A stretch of DNA of 11,047 bases from Bordetella parapertussis (lineage in GTDB: Bacteria; Pseudomonadota; Gammaproteobacteria; Burkholderiales; Burkholderiaceae_D), in NCBI GenBank assembly GCA_945883145.1, contig CAMCXB010000072.1, positions 1 through 11,047 on the forward strand, given 5' to 3'. A program made the translations under genes and the position numbers. This document shows positions 6,329 to 11,047 of this stretch, piece after piece (within the stretch, counting starts at the first letter, position 1; each line of letters starts with the position of its first letter). The notes beneath the pieces were generated by a model that ran no database searches, was not told where the DNA came from, and saw nothing but the letters and a program-made list of their open reading frames with translations.

Positions 6329-6632
6329 ATGACGAAAATTATTACTAAAAAATTAATAAATTGATGATTATTTTTTTGCTATTTAGCTTATTAAAAAATA
6401 AACATGAGGTTGGCTTGTTTATTATTTTAAAAACAATTTTTATTGACTTTTAGTTAATTGAATTTAAATGACAATCATGTTTTTTTTAATTAGCGTGACC
6501 ATCATTTGATTTTTTTAATCTGATAGTTGAGTTCTCGCTTACTGTTAATCAAAAGTTTGGGTGGCGAGATTCATTCATTGTTACTTTATTCGTTAGTAGT
6601 TACATCACAATATTTATGTTTTGCCGTGCTAT

Positions 6633-6655
6633 TCTTGGTTAGATATCTTGGTTAG
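6633..6655. repeat. Tandem 10-nt repeat before the hydratase gene
   Basis: TCTTGGTTAG occurs at 6633-6642 and again at 6646-6655, a 13-nt period, about 40-60 nt before the ATG of the hydratase gene. It could be a regulator site or part of the leader. No known consensus was recognised. Confidence 0.35.
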
Positions 6656-6694
6656 TTATTTCAACCCTTTTTAATTTTTTTAAAACTAATAATT

Positions 6695-7573
6695 ATGCCC
6701 ATTCATTTATTCACGATTCATACACTTATTAAACGTATAGTTTTTTTTCTTGGTGTTTCGTTGAGTGTAACTACGTGGGCTGCTTGTCCTACTGATGCTG
6801 CTATCGATGCCTATGTCGCTGATTTTGCTGCTAGGCGTATTAGCAAAGGTTTTGGCAATAACATTAGTGCAGTTGATGCAGAGTGTGCGAAGAAAAAGTT
6901 ATCTATCAAGTTGCGTAAGGTCTTAGGAGATCCAGTCGGTTATAAAGCAGGTTTTACTAGCGTGGCATTACAACAGCGATTTAATGTGGATGGTCCGCGT
7001 TGGGGCTATATGTATGACCGCGACATGATTGATATTTTAGCGGTGGTACCAGCTGAATTTGGCGCACGTCCTCTATATGAAGCTGACTTCATTGTGGTTG
7101 CTAAAGATGCTGGTTTGGCAGATGCGAAGACGCCGTTAGAAGCATTGGGGCATATTGAATTTTTGGTGCCCTTTATTGAGTTACCTGATTTAATGTTAGA
7201 GGGTACATTTTCAGGTAATGCCATGGTCGCGACCAATGTTGCCTTTCGCGGTGGTGTGTTAGGTATGGAAATTCCTGTAGTGAAGAGTCAGGCATTTTTA
7301 GATGCACTTGCGAACATGACGGTAGTGATGACAGATGAAAATTCTGGCAAAGAATTAGGGCGCGCTAAGGGAAGTGCATTGATGGATAACCCAATTAATG
7401 CAGCCATGTGGTTAGCACAAGATTTGAAAAAAAACGGGATTACATTAAAGCGCGGCGATTTACTCAGCTTAGGCGGTTTTATACCACCGCAACCCACCAA
7501 AACTGGTATGCGCGTACAAGTGAAATACATAGGCTTACCTGGTGATCCAGCAGTGAGTATAGATTTTAACTAA
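6695..7573 (+). CDS. Exported 2-keto-4-pentenoate hydratase / fumarylacetoacetase-fold protein
   Basis: A 292-aa protein with an N-terminal Sec signal peptide: K13-R14, hydrophobic stretch about 15-26, likely cleavage near A29-A30 in TTWAAC. The residue before A29 is Trp, so a lipobox is not supported. The mature part resembles the hydratase branch of the fumarylacetoacetate hydrolase superfamily: G-D-P-V-G-Y-K-A-G-F-T-S (78-89), G-P-R-W-G (100-104), the acidic pair E129 and D131 in Y-E-A-D-F, E155 and E162 in the next strands, D231-N-P-I-N-A-A-M-W-L-A (231-241), and G-G-F-I-P-P-Q-P-T-K-T-G (260-271). In the family the acidic residues hold a divalent metal, and members hydrate or cleave 2-keto acids. 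Such enzymes are usually cytosolic, so export is odd and the substrate is unknown. No good Shine-Dalgarno precedes the ATG. The next gene follows after 33 nt, suggesting an operon with the glutamate-synthase-like gene. Confidence 0.8.
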   Translation: MPIHLFTIHTLIKRIVFFLGVSLSVTTWAACPTDAAIDAYVADFAARRISKGFGNNISAVDAECAKKKLSIKLRKVLGDPVGYKAGFTSVALQQRFNVDGPRWGYMYDRDMIDILAVVPAEFGARPLYEADFIVVAKDAGLADAKTPLEALGHIEFLVPFIELPDLMLEGTFSGNAMVATNVAFRGGVLGMEIPVVKSQAFLDALANMTVVMTDENSGKELGRAKGSALMDNPINAAMWLAQDLKKNGITLKRGDLLSLGGFIPPQPTKTGMRVQVKYIGLPGDPAVSIDFN

Positions 7574-7606
7574 TTTTTTTAACACTGCGAATAAAGTAGG
7601 AGAACT

Positions 7607-9217
7607 ATGATGATTTTTTCACGTTATCTACCTTGGCTACTTACATTGGTTGGTGCAGTGTTGTGTTGGTTTGTTTTGCCAGTGCTGTCTGTGATTTTTC
7701 TTGCTTTATTTTTTTTGGGTGTACGTGATGTGATGCAAACCCATCACGCAATTTTGCGTAACTATCCCGTGACGGGACATATACGTTTTATGTTGGAATA
7801 CATACGACCAGAAATTCGACAATATTTTCTTGAGAGCGATGAAGAAAAGTTACCGTTTTCACGTAATCAACGTGGCATGGCGTATTCAAGAGCAAAACGA
7901 CAAAATGATAAAAAAGGTTTTGGTACGATTGTTTCTGTGTATGCGAAAGATAGTGAGTGGGTAGGACATTCTGCTGCGCCAGTCCAAGCTTTACCAAAAA
8001 ACTTTAGGATCAATATAGGTGGTCCACAATGTAAGCAACCCTATAACGCATCGATTTTTAATATTTCAGCGATGAGTTTTGGTTCGCTTTCTGCAAATGC
8101 GATTCGCGCTTTGAATCGTGGTGCCAAGATGGGTAATTTTGCACATGACACAGGTGAAGGTTCTATCTCCGCTTATCACCGTGAACATGGTGGTGATTTA
8201 ATTTGGGAAATCGGATCTGGTTATTTCGGCTGTCGCACGCAAGATGGGCATTTCGATGCTGATAAATTTGCAGTACAAGCGGCTTCACCTCAAGTGAAAA
8301 TGATAGAGATTAAACTCTCGCAAGGTGCTAAGCCTGGTCATGGTGGTGTGCTACCTGCTGCTAAAGTCACTCCTGAAATTGCTGTAGCACGTGGTGTGAC
8401 GATGGGACAAGATTGTGTGTCGCCAGCCGCTCATTCTGCTTTTTCTTCACCAACAGAATTAATTAATTTTATTGCGCGTTTACGTTTGCTATCTGAAGGT
8501 AAACCTGTAGGCTTTAAATTATGTATCGGTCATCCTTGGGAATGGTTTGGTATCGCTAAAGCGATGGTTGCGGCGGATGTCTATCCCGACTTTATTGTGG
8601 TTGATGGTAAAGAGGGTGGAACAGGTGCAGCACCAGTTGAATTTTCCGATCATGTGGGTATGCCACTGCGTGAAGGTTTACGTTTAGTGCATAACACTTT
8701 AGTCGGCTTAGGTAAGCGCGATCAGGTTTCGATAGGCGCTTCAGGCAAAATTATTTCAGGTTTTGATATTGCCCGTGCGATGGCATTAGGTGCGAACTGG
8801 TGTAACTCAGCACGAGGATTTATGTTTGCATTGGGTTGCATACAGTCACGTAGCTGTCATACCGATCATTGTCCTACTGGCGTTGCAACGCAAGATCCTA
8901 TACGTCAGCGTGCTTTGGTGGTGCCGGATAAAGCAACACGTGTACGTAATTTTCATCATGAGACGGTAGAAGCTTTATCTGAAATTGTTGGTGCCGCTGG
9001 TATGCGTCATCCAAAAGAAATCACCCCAGATCATATTATGGTGCGCAATGCAGAAGGTATGGCTTTGCCTTTGGCGACTTCCTTGCCCACCTTAGCGCAC
9101 GGCGTGTTAATCAAAGAAGATAACATTGCACAACTACCTGAGCCTTTCCGCAGTTACTGGAAGGGTGCGTCAGCAGCTTCTTTTGCGTTGCAGTCACCAG
9201 CAAATAGGGCTGCATAA
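7607..9217 (+). CDS. Membrane-anchored FMN-binding glutamate synthase family protein
   Basis: A 536-aa protein made of an N-terminal membrane hairpin (about 8-23 and 24-39) followed by a stand-alone glutamate synthase alpha/beta-barrel domain. Visible motifs are M-S-F-G-S-L-S-A-N-A-I (156-166), G-E-G-S-I-S (183-188), L-S-Q-G-A-K-P-G-H-G-G (237-247), D-G-K-E-G-G-T-G-A-A-P (333-343) and the cysteine cluster C411-x5-C417-x4-C422 with C-P-T-G-V-A-T-Q. That cluster matches the 3Fe-4S ligands of GltB. The glutaminase domain and the C-terminal GXGXG domain of full GltB are absent, so the protein cannot release ammonia from glutamine by itself. The true substrate is uncertain: this family is widely annotated but poorly defined. 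The barrel should lie on the cytoplasmic side if both N-terminal helices span the membrane. TAGGAG precedes the ATG by 5-6 nt, and the gene follows the exported hydratase gene closely. The next operon has its own promoter. Confidence 0.88.
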   Translation: MMIFSRYLPWLLTLVGAVLCWFVLPVLSVIFLALFFLGVRDVMQTHHAILRNYPVTGHIRFMLEYIRPEIRQYFLESDEEKLPFSRNQRGMAYSRAKRQNDKKGFGTIVSVYAKDSEWVGHSAAPVQALPKNFRINIGGPQCKQPYNASIFNISAMSFGSLSANAIRALNRGAKMGNFAHDTGEGSISAYHREHGGDLIWEIGSGYFGCRTQDGHFDADKFAVQAASPQVKMIEIKLSQGAKPGHGGVLPAAKVTPEIAVARGVTMGQDCVSPAAHSAFSSPTELINFIARLRLLSEGKPVGFKLCIGHPWEWFGIAKAMVAADVYPDFIVVDGKEGGTGAAPVEFSDHVGMPLREGLRLVHNTLVGLGKRDQVSIGASGKIISGFDIARAMALGANWCNSARGFMFALGCIQSRSCHTDHCPTGVATQDPIRQRALVVPDKATRVRNFHHETVEALSEIVGAAGMRHPKEITPDHIMVRNAEGMALPLATSLPTLAHGVLIKEDNIAQLPEPFRSYWKGASAASFALQSPANRAA

Positions 9218-9277
9218 TTGTTATTTTGAAAAGCGGATTGTGACGAATTTTTAAGTTATTTCTTTCTTTATACGTTC

Positions 9278-9283
9278 TATAAT
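9278..9283 (+). promoter_or_regulatory. Candidate -10 box of the cyclic-nucleotide-binding gene pair
   Basis: A perfect TATAAT lies about 64 nt before the chosen ATG. No good -35 stands at the right distance; GTTATT at 9255-9260 is the best at 17 nt. An activator-dependent promoter is possible. The expected transcript start near 9290 falls just before the dyad. Confidence 0.45.
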
Positions 9284-9292
9284 TAAAAATCA

Positions 9293-9318
9293 TTTACTGC
9301 GGTGATATACGCAGTAAA
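9293..9318. promoter_or_regulatory. Perfect 9-bp inverted repeat in the leader of the cyclic-nucleotide-binding gene pair
   Basis: TTTACTGCG (9293-9301) and CGCAGTAAA (9310-9318) are exact reverse complements around an 8-nt centre (GTGATATA). It lies just after the predicted transcript start, so it could be a repressor operator or a 5' leader hairpin. The in-frame GTG at 9302 lies in its centre, which makes that codon an unlikely start. Confidence 0.6.
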
Positions 9319-9346
9319 AAATCACTTCCGCAAGGTTACTGCCCCT

Positions 9347-9844
9347 ATGAGCCAAGAAAATTCATCTCATCGATTTAGTGTCAATGTTGAGCGTTTTAAA
9401 GCGCTAGGTATTGTTGATCCTAAATCAAAATCTGCTCATGAAGCTTATGATCATCATGAATTCTCTAGTTCAGAACGTTTATTTTTTAAACTTTGGGGTA
9501 ATGAACAATTAAAGTCTGGAGTTTTTTCACCGGGACAAAAAGTCGCTGAGAAAGGTGAGCATCCTGTTTTCGCGCAAGTGATTATTGCTGGTGAAGTCGT
9601 GGTCACTGATAAAAATGGGGAACATTTTTTTGGACCCGGCAGCGTGTTTGGATTAGCCGAAGGCTTATGTGACAAAGTCTATGATTGGGATGCAGTCGCA
9701 ACCACACTTGTCACCACAAAAGTTATTCCCATAGAACGTGCCTTACGTGAAGTACTGCGCCTTAACACGGGACTAAAAGGTATTTGTCGCTTTACTGTCA
9801 TGCGCATACTTGGTTTAACTACACCACCTGCGAGTTTGCTATGA
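9347..9844 (+). CDS. Cyclic-nucleotide-binding-domain protein with degenerate phosphate-binding cassette
   Basis: A 165-aa soluble protein. Residues about 1-55 are a non-conserved helical lead rich in His, Ser and Phe. A cNMP-binding-type beta roll follows: S-P-G-Q-K-V-A-E-K-G (61-70), V-I-I-A-G-E-V-V-V (78-86), F-G-P-G-S-V-F-G-L-A-E-G-L (95-107), then V-A-T-T-L-V-T-T-K-V-I-P-I (117-129) and a C-terminal helix. The cassette normally reads F-G-E-x-x-L-x(5)-R-x-A. Here it reads F-G-L-A-E-G-L and no arginine follows, so normal cAMP binding is doubtful. There is no helix-turn-helix, so it is not a CRP/FNR regulator. The ATG at 9347 is preferred over the in-frame GTG at 9302, which sits inside a dyad; AAGG lies 11 nt upstream. 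Its stop overlaps the start of the next cyclic-nucleotide-binding gene (ATGA), so the two are translationally coupled and may act together. Confidence 0.75.
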   Translation: MSQENSSHRFSVNVERFKALGIVDPKSKSAHEAYDHHEFSSSERLFFKLWGNEQLKSGVFSPGQKVAEKGEHPVFAQVIIAGEVVVTDKNGEHFFGPGSVFGLAEGLCDKVYDWDAVATTLVTTKVIPIERALREVLRLNTGLKGICRFTVMRILGLTTPPASLL

Positions 9845-10188
9845 GTAGTGGATTTAATCCAGTCACCTACCATGATGGTGACATGCTATTTGAAGCCGGT
9901 GATCCTGCTGAAAAATTTTATGTCATACAAACAGGGCAAGTAAAAATCATAGATCGTATTCGCAACGTACAACTCGCCTTATTGTCAGCAGGTGCTTCCT
10001 TTGGCGAGCAATCGTTAATCTCTGGTGGCGTGCGTAGCGCAGCAGCACAAGCAGTCGGAGACACCAACTGTTTAGAAATCACCGCACAAGGATTGCGTGA
10101 CATGCTCGCAAAAGAGCCAGGCATCGCCACCGCAGTGTTAGAAGCATTGTTGTTGCAGTTGTATATGCACAATGCTATGAAACTCTAA
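9841..10188 (+). CDS. Minimal cyclic-nucleotide-binding-domain protein with canonical cassette
   Basis: A 115-aa protein consisting only of a cNMP-binding domain: Y-H-D-G-D-M-L-F-E-A-G-D (10-21), F-Y-V-I-Q-T-G-Q-V-K-I (26-36), then the phosphate-binding cassette F-G-E-Q-S-L-I-S-G-G-V-R-S-A-A (54-68). E56 and R65 are the residues that hold the ribose hydroxyl and the phosphate in CRP/PKA-type domains, so binding of cAMP or a related cyclic nucleotide is likely. A closing helix spans about 82-113. No DNA-binding or enzymatic domain is attached. The start is the ATG of the ATGA overlap with the preceding gene; an upstream in-frame ATG at 9784 lies deep inside that gene and is not favoured. Pairing with the degenerate domain protein suggests a two-chain sensor. 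A cyclic-nucleotide phosphodiesterase gene lies just downstream on the opposite strand. Confidence 0.82.
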   Translation: MSSGFNPVTYHDGDMLFEAGDPAEKFYVIQTGQVKIIDRIRNVQLALLSAGASFGEQSLISGGVRSAAAQAVGDTNCLEITAQGLRDMLAKEPGIATAVLEALLLQLYMHNAMKL

Positions 10189-10194
10189 TTAATC

Positions 10195-10302
10195 GACTTA
10201 CGAGAAAATATCGCTAGCTTCGTTGAAGTCGCTAGCCGTATTAGCGTACTGCCTGCGCGCCTCCGCCTTGCTATCGAGCGCTGTGCTTATTTTTCGTAAG
10301 TC
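10195..10302. repeat. 108-bp intergenic element with 15-16-bp terminal inverted repeats
   Basis: The left arm GACTTACGAGAAAATA (10195-10210) and right arm TATTTTTCGTAAGTC (10288-10302) are reverse complements apart from one extra G. The interior is GC-richer than the surroundings and holds two TCGCTAGC copies (10211-10218, 10229-10236) that can form a smaller hairpin. It fits a MITE-like or large REP-like element or a shared 3' structure for the convergent genes. No clear target-site duplication was seen. It begins 7 nt after the stop of the small cNMP-binding gene. Confidence 0.55.
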
Positions 10303-10337
10303 TCAAGTCATTGGTGTACTAGAAAAAATCGCTAGCT
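10203..10337. repeat. 17-nt direct repeat spanning the inverted-repeat element
   Basis: AGAAAATATCGCTAGCT (10203-10219) recurs as AGAAAAAATCGCTAGCT (10321-10337) with one mismatch. The second copy lies outside the 108-bp inverted-repeat element, so the intergenic region may hold a full and a partial copy of the same repeat family. Confidence 0.45.
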
Positions 10338-10353
10338 GTTGTAGGTGTGGTAC

Positions 10354-10379
10354 GTACGATTAGCGTAGCGTAATCGCAC
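10354..10379. repeat. REP-like palindrome
   Basis: GTACGATTA (10354-10362) and TAATCGCAC (10371-10379) pair at 8 of 9 positions around GCGTAGCG; on the minus strand the odd pair becomes G-U. The GCGATTA / TAATCGC type of palindrome resembles repeated extragenic palindromes I recall from proteobacterial genomes. No T-run follows the stem on either strand, so it is not a standard terminator. Confidence 0.45.
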
Positions 10380-10396
10380 GAAAAAAAAGATGGTCG

Positions 10397-11047
10397 TTAT
10401 GATGAAGATATTCGTACGCAATCACGTATATAATTTGTTTTGAACAAATATTCTTGTCCACTGATGGGGAATCTCACATCACGATCAGGTAACGCGGCAC
10501 GTAGTTCATTTTCTATTTCATCTTCTAAGCCAGGTTTGCGATGTACGATGATGCCGGCTACATTTGAGCGTAGTTGTGAAAATTCTTTGATAACCATATC
10601 CACATCCATGTGCATGGACATGAGGGCCATTTCATGCATTCTGCGGGAGTAGGAGCATTCAACGATGACGCCAGCGAGTTCATCATCGTTGTGTATGGCT
10701 TCCCAAAAATCTGGGCAGTCTGCTGTGTCACCAGAAAACGCTAATACGGCTCCAGCTTTTTCAACACGGTAGCCGCATGCGGGTATGCCATGATTGGCTG
10801 CTAAGGTGCTGAGCTTAAAACCACCAATATCAAAAGTTTGATTTTCAGGTATGGCATGTAGTTTCGCAAATGGATGGGCGATGCTAGGTATGCTAGTGAA
10901 GTCAGGCCAGATTTGATTATTGAATACATGATTAGCGATGATTTCAATCACGCGTTGTGGTCCCCAGACATTGATAGGGCCGGTACGCATTTCAATGACA
11001 GAATCCATTAGCAAAGGCAGGCTAGCGATATGATCAAAGTGCGCATG
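10397..11047 (-). CDS. Class II-like 3',5'-cyclic-nucleotide phosphodiesterase, metallo-beta-lactamase fold (5' part missing)
   Basis: The reading frame is open to the right edge of the window, so the N-terminus lies outside. The visible part is 216 codons. The first residues at the edge are H-A-H-F-D-H-I-A-S-L, the HxHxDH metal site of the metallo-beta-lactamase fold and close to the class II cyclic-nucleotide phosphodiesterase signature HxHLDH. Further metal-ligand candidates are H86 (A-A-N-H-G-I-P), D107 (F-S-G-D-T) and H159 (I-I-V-H-R-K-P). The V-I-V-E-C-S-Y stretch and the closing H-R-K-P also fit that family rather than RNase Z. Expected role: hydrolysis of cAMP and perhaps cGMP to the 5'-monophosphate. 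It faces the cyclic-nucleotide-binding gene pair, which supports a cyclic-nucleotide substrate. A TTG at 11014 is not a real start because it would remove the metal site. Only about 40-60 N-terminal residues would be expected to be missing. Confidence 0.8.
   Translation of the reverse strand, partial: HAHFDHIASLPLLMDSVIEMRTGPINVWGPQRVIEIIANHVFNNQIWPDFTSIPSIAHPFAKLHAIPENQTFDIGGFKLSTLAANHGIPACGYRVEKAGAVLAFSGDTADCPDFWEAIHNDDELAGVIVECSYSRRMHEMALMSMHMDVDMVIKEFSQLRSNVAGIIVHRKPGLEDEIENELRAALPDRDVRFPISGQEYLFKTNYIRDCVRISSS

Larger units (their letters stand above)
6285..6694. other. AT-rich intergenic region between divergent operons
   Basis: About 410 bp without a credible coding region on either strand. 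Strongly AT-rich, with homopolymer T-runs. It holds two short direct-repeat pairs, listed separately. A weak plus-strand promoter pair, TTGTTA (6578-6583) and TACATC (6601-6606) with a 17-nt spacer, is possible but not convincing. No tRNA-like cloverleaf or clear terminator hairpin was seen. It presumably holds the promoter of the hydratase gene. Confidence 0.6.

Noticed and set aside
6695..6787. Lipoprotein signal in the hydratase (Ala-Ala-Cys)
   Set aside because: Trp stands where a lipobox needs Leu, Val or Ile, so an ordinary Sec signal is preferred.
7788..7997. Antisense open frames inside the glutamate-synthase-like, DUF1538 and hydratase genes
   Set aside because: Short, without ribosome sites, and fully covered by convincing genes on the other strand.
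9302..9346. GTG start for the first cyclic-nucleotide-binding protein
   Set aside because: It lies in the centre of the 9-bp dyad and next to the expected transcript start; the ATG at 9347 is better.
9784..9840. Upstream ATG for the second cyclic-nucleotide-binding protein
   Set aside because: It lies inside the coding region of the preceding gene. The ATG in the ATGA overlap gives a normal minimal domain.
10397..11014. A complete 205-aa protein starting at the TTG at 11014
   Set aside because: The same frame continues to the window edge and encodes the HxHxDH metal site, so the gene is cut by the window and not short.

Overview
The window suggests a Gram-negative, AT-leaning bacterium, most likely a gamma- or betaproteobacterium. 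The reasons are Shine-Dalgarno-led genes, a Sec-type signal peptide on a hydratase-like protein, a class II type cyclic-nucleotide phosphodiesterase, and REP-like palindromes between genes. The sequence does not let me name a genus. No rRNA, tRNA, CRISPR array, transposase or phage gene is visible. The left end cuts close to the start of the first gene. The right end cuts through the phosphodiesterase gene.

Layout. (1) Positions 35-2661 hold two voltage-gated potassium-channel-type genes, tail to tail with a hairpin terminator between them. The first has an unusual build: two complete voltage-sensor domains in tandem feeding one pore domain. The second has an ordinary six-helix build, but its selectivity-filter region is one residue shorter and reads TSGYGN. 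(2) Positions 2741-6284 form one minus-strand operon: a duplicated DUF1538 membrane protein, two different PII-like signalling proteins and an all-helical soluble protein of unknown function. It has a candidate promoter, a perfect 15-bp palindrome over the -35 element, and a clear terminator at the far end. (3) About 410 bp of AT-rich, gene-free DNA follows. (4) Positions 6695-9217 hold a plus-strand pair: an exported fumarylacetoacetase-fold hydratase-like protein and a membrane-anchored FMN/Fe-S glutamate-synthase-domain protein. (5) Positions 9278-10188 hold two small cyclic-nucleotide-binding-domain proteins overlapping by ATGA, preceded by a -10 box and a 9-bp-arm dyad. (6) Positions 10189-10396 are a repeat-rich intergenic segment with a 108-bp inverted-repeat element. 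(7) Positions 10397-11047 hold the 3' part of a metallo-beta-lactamase-fold cyclic-nucleotide phosphodiesterase gene facing them.

How the genes may work together (inference). The left half looks like cation handling: two K+ channels plus a DUF1538 transporter under likely PII-type allosteric control. The right half contains a possible small cAMP module (binding proteins plus a degrading enzyme) next to an amino-acid or keto-acid pair of unknown reaction. The most system-like element is the DUF1538 / PII-like / PII-like / helical-protein operon. The most unusual single protein is the tandem voltage-sensor channel.
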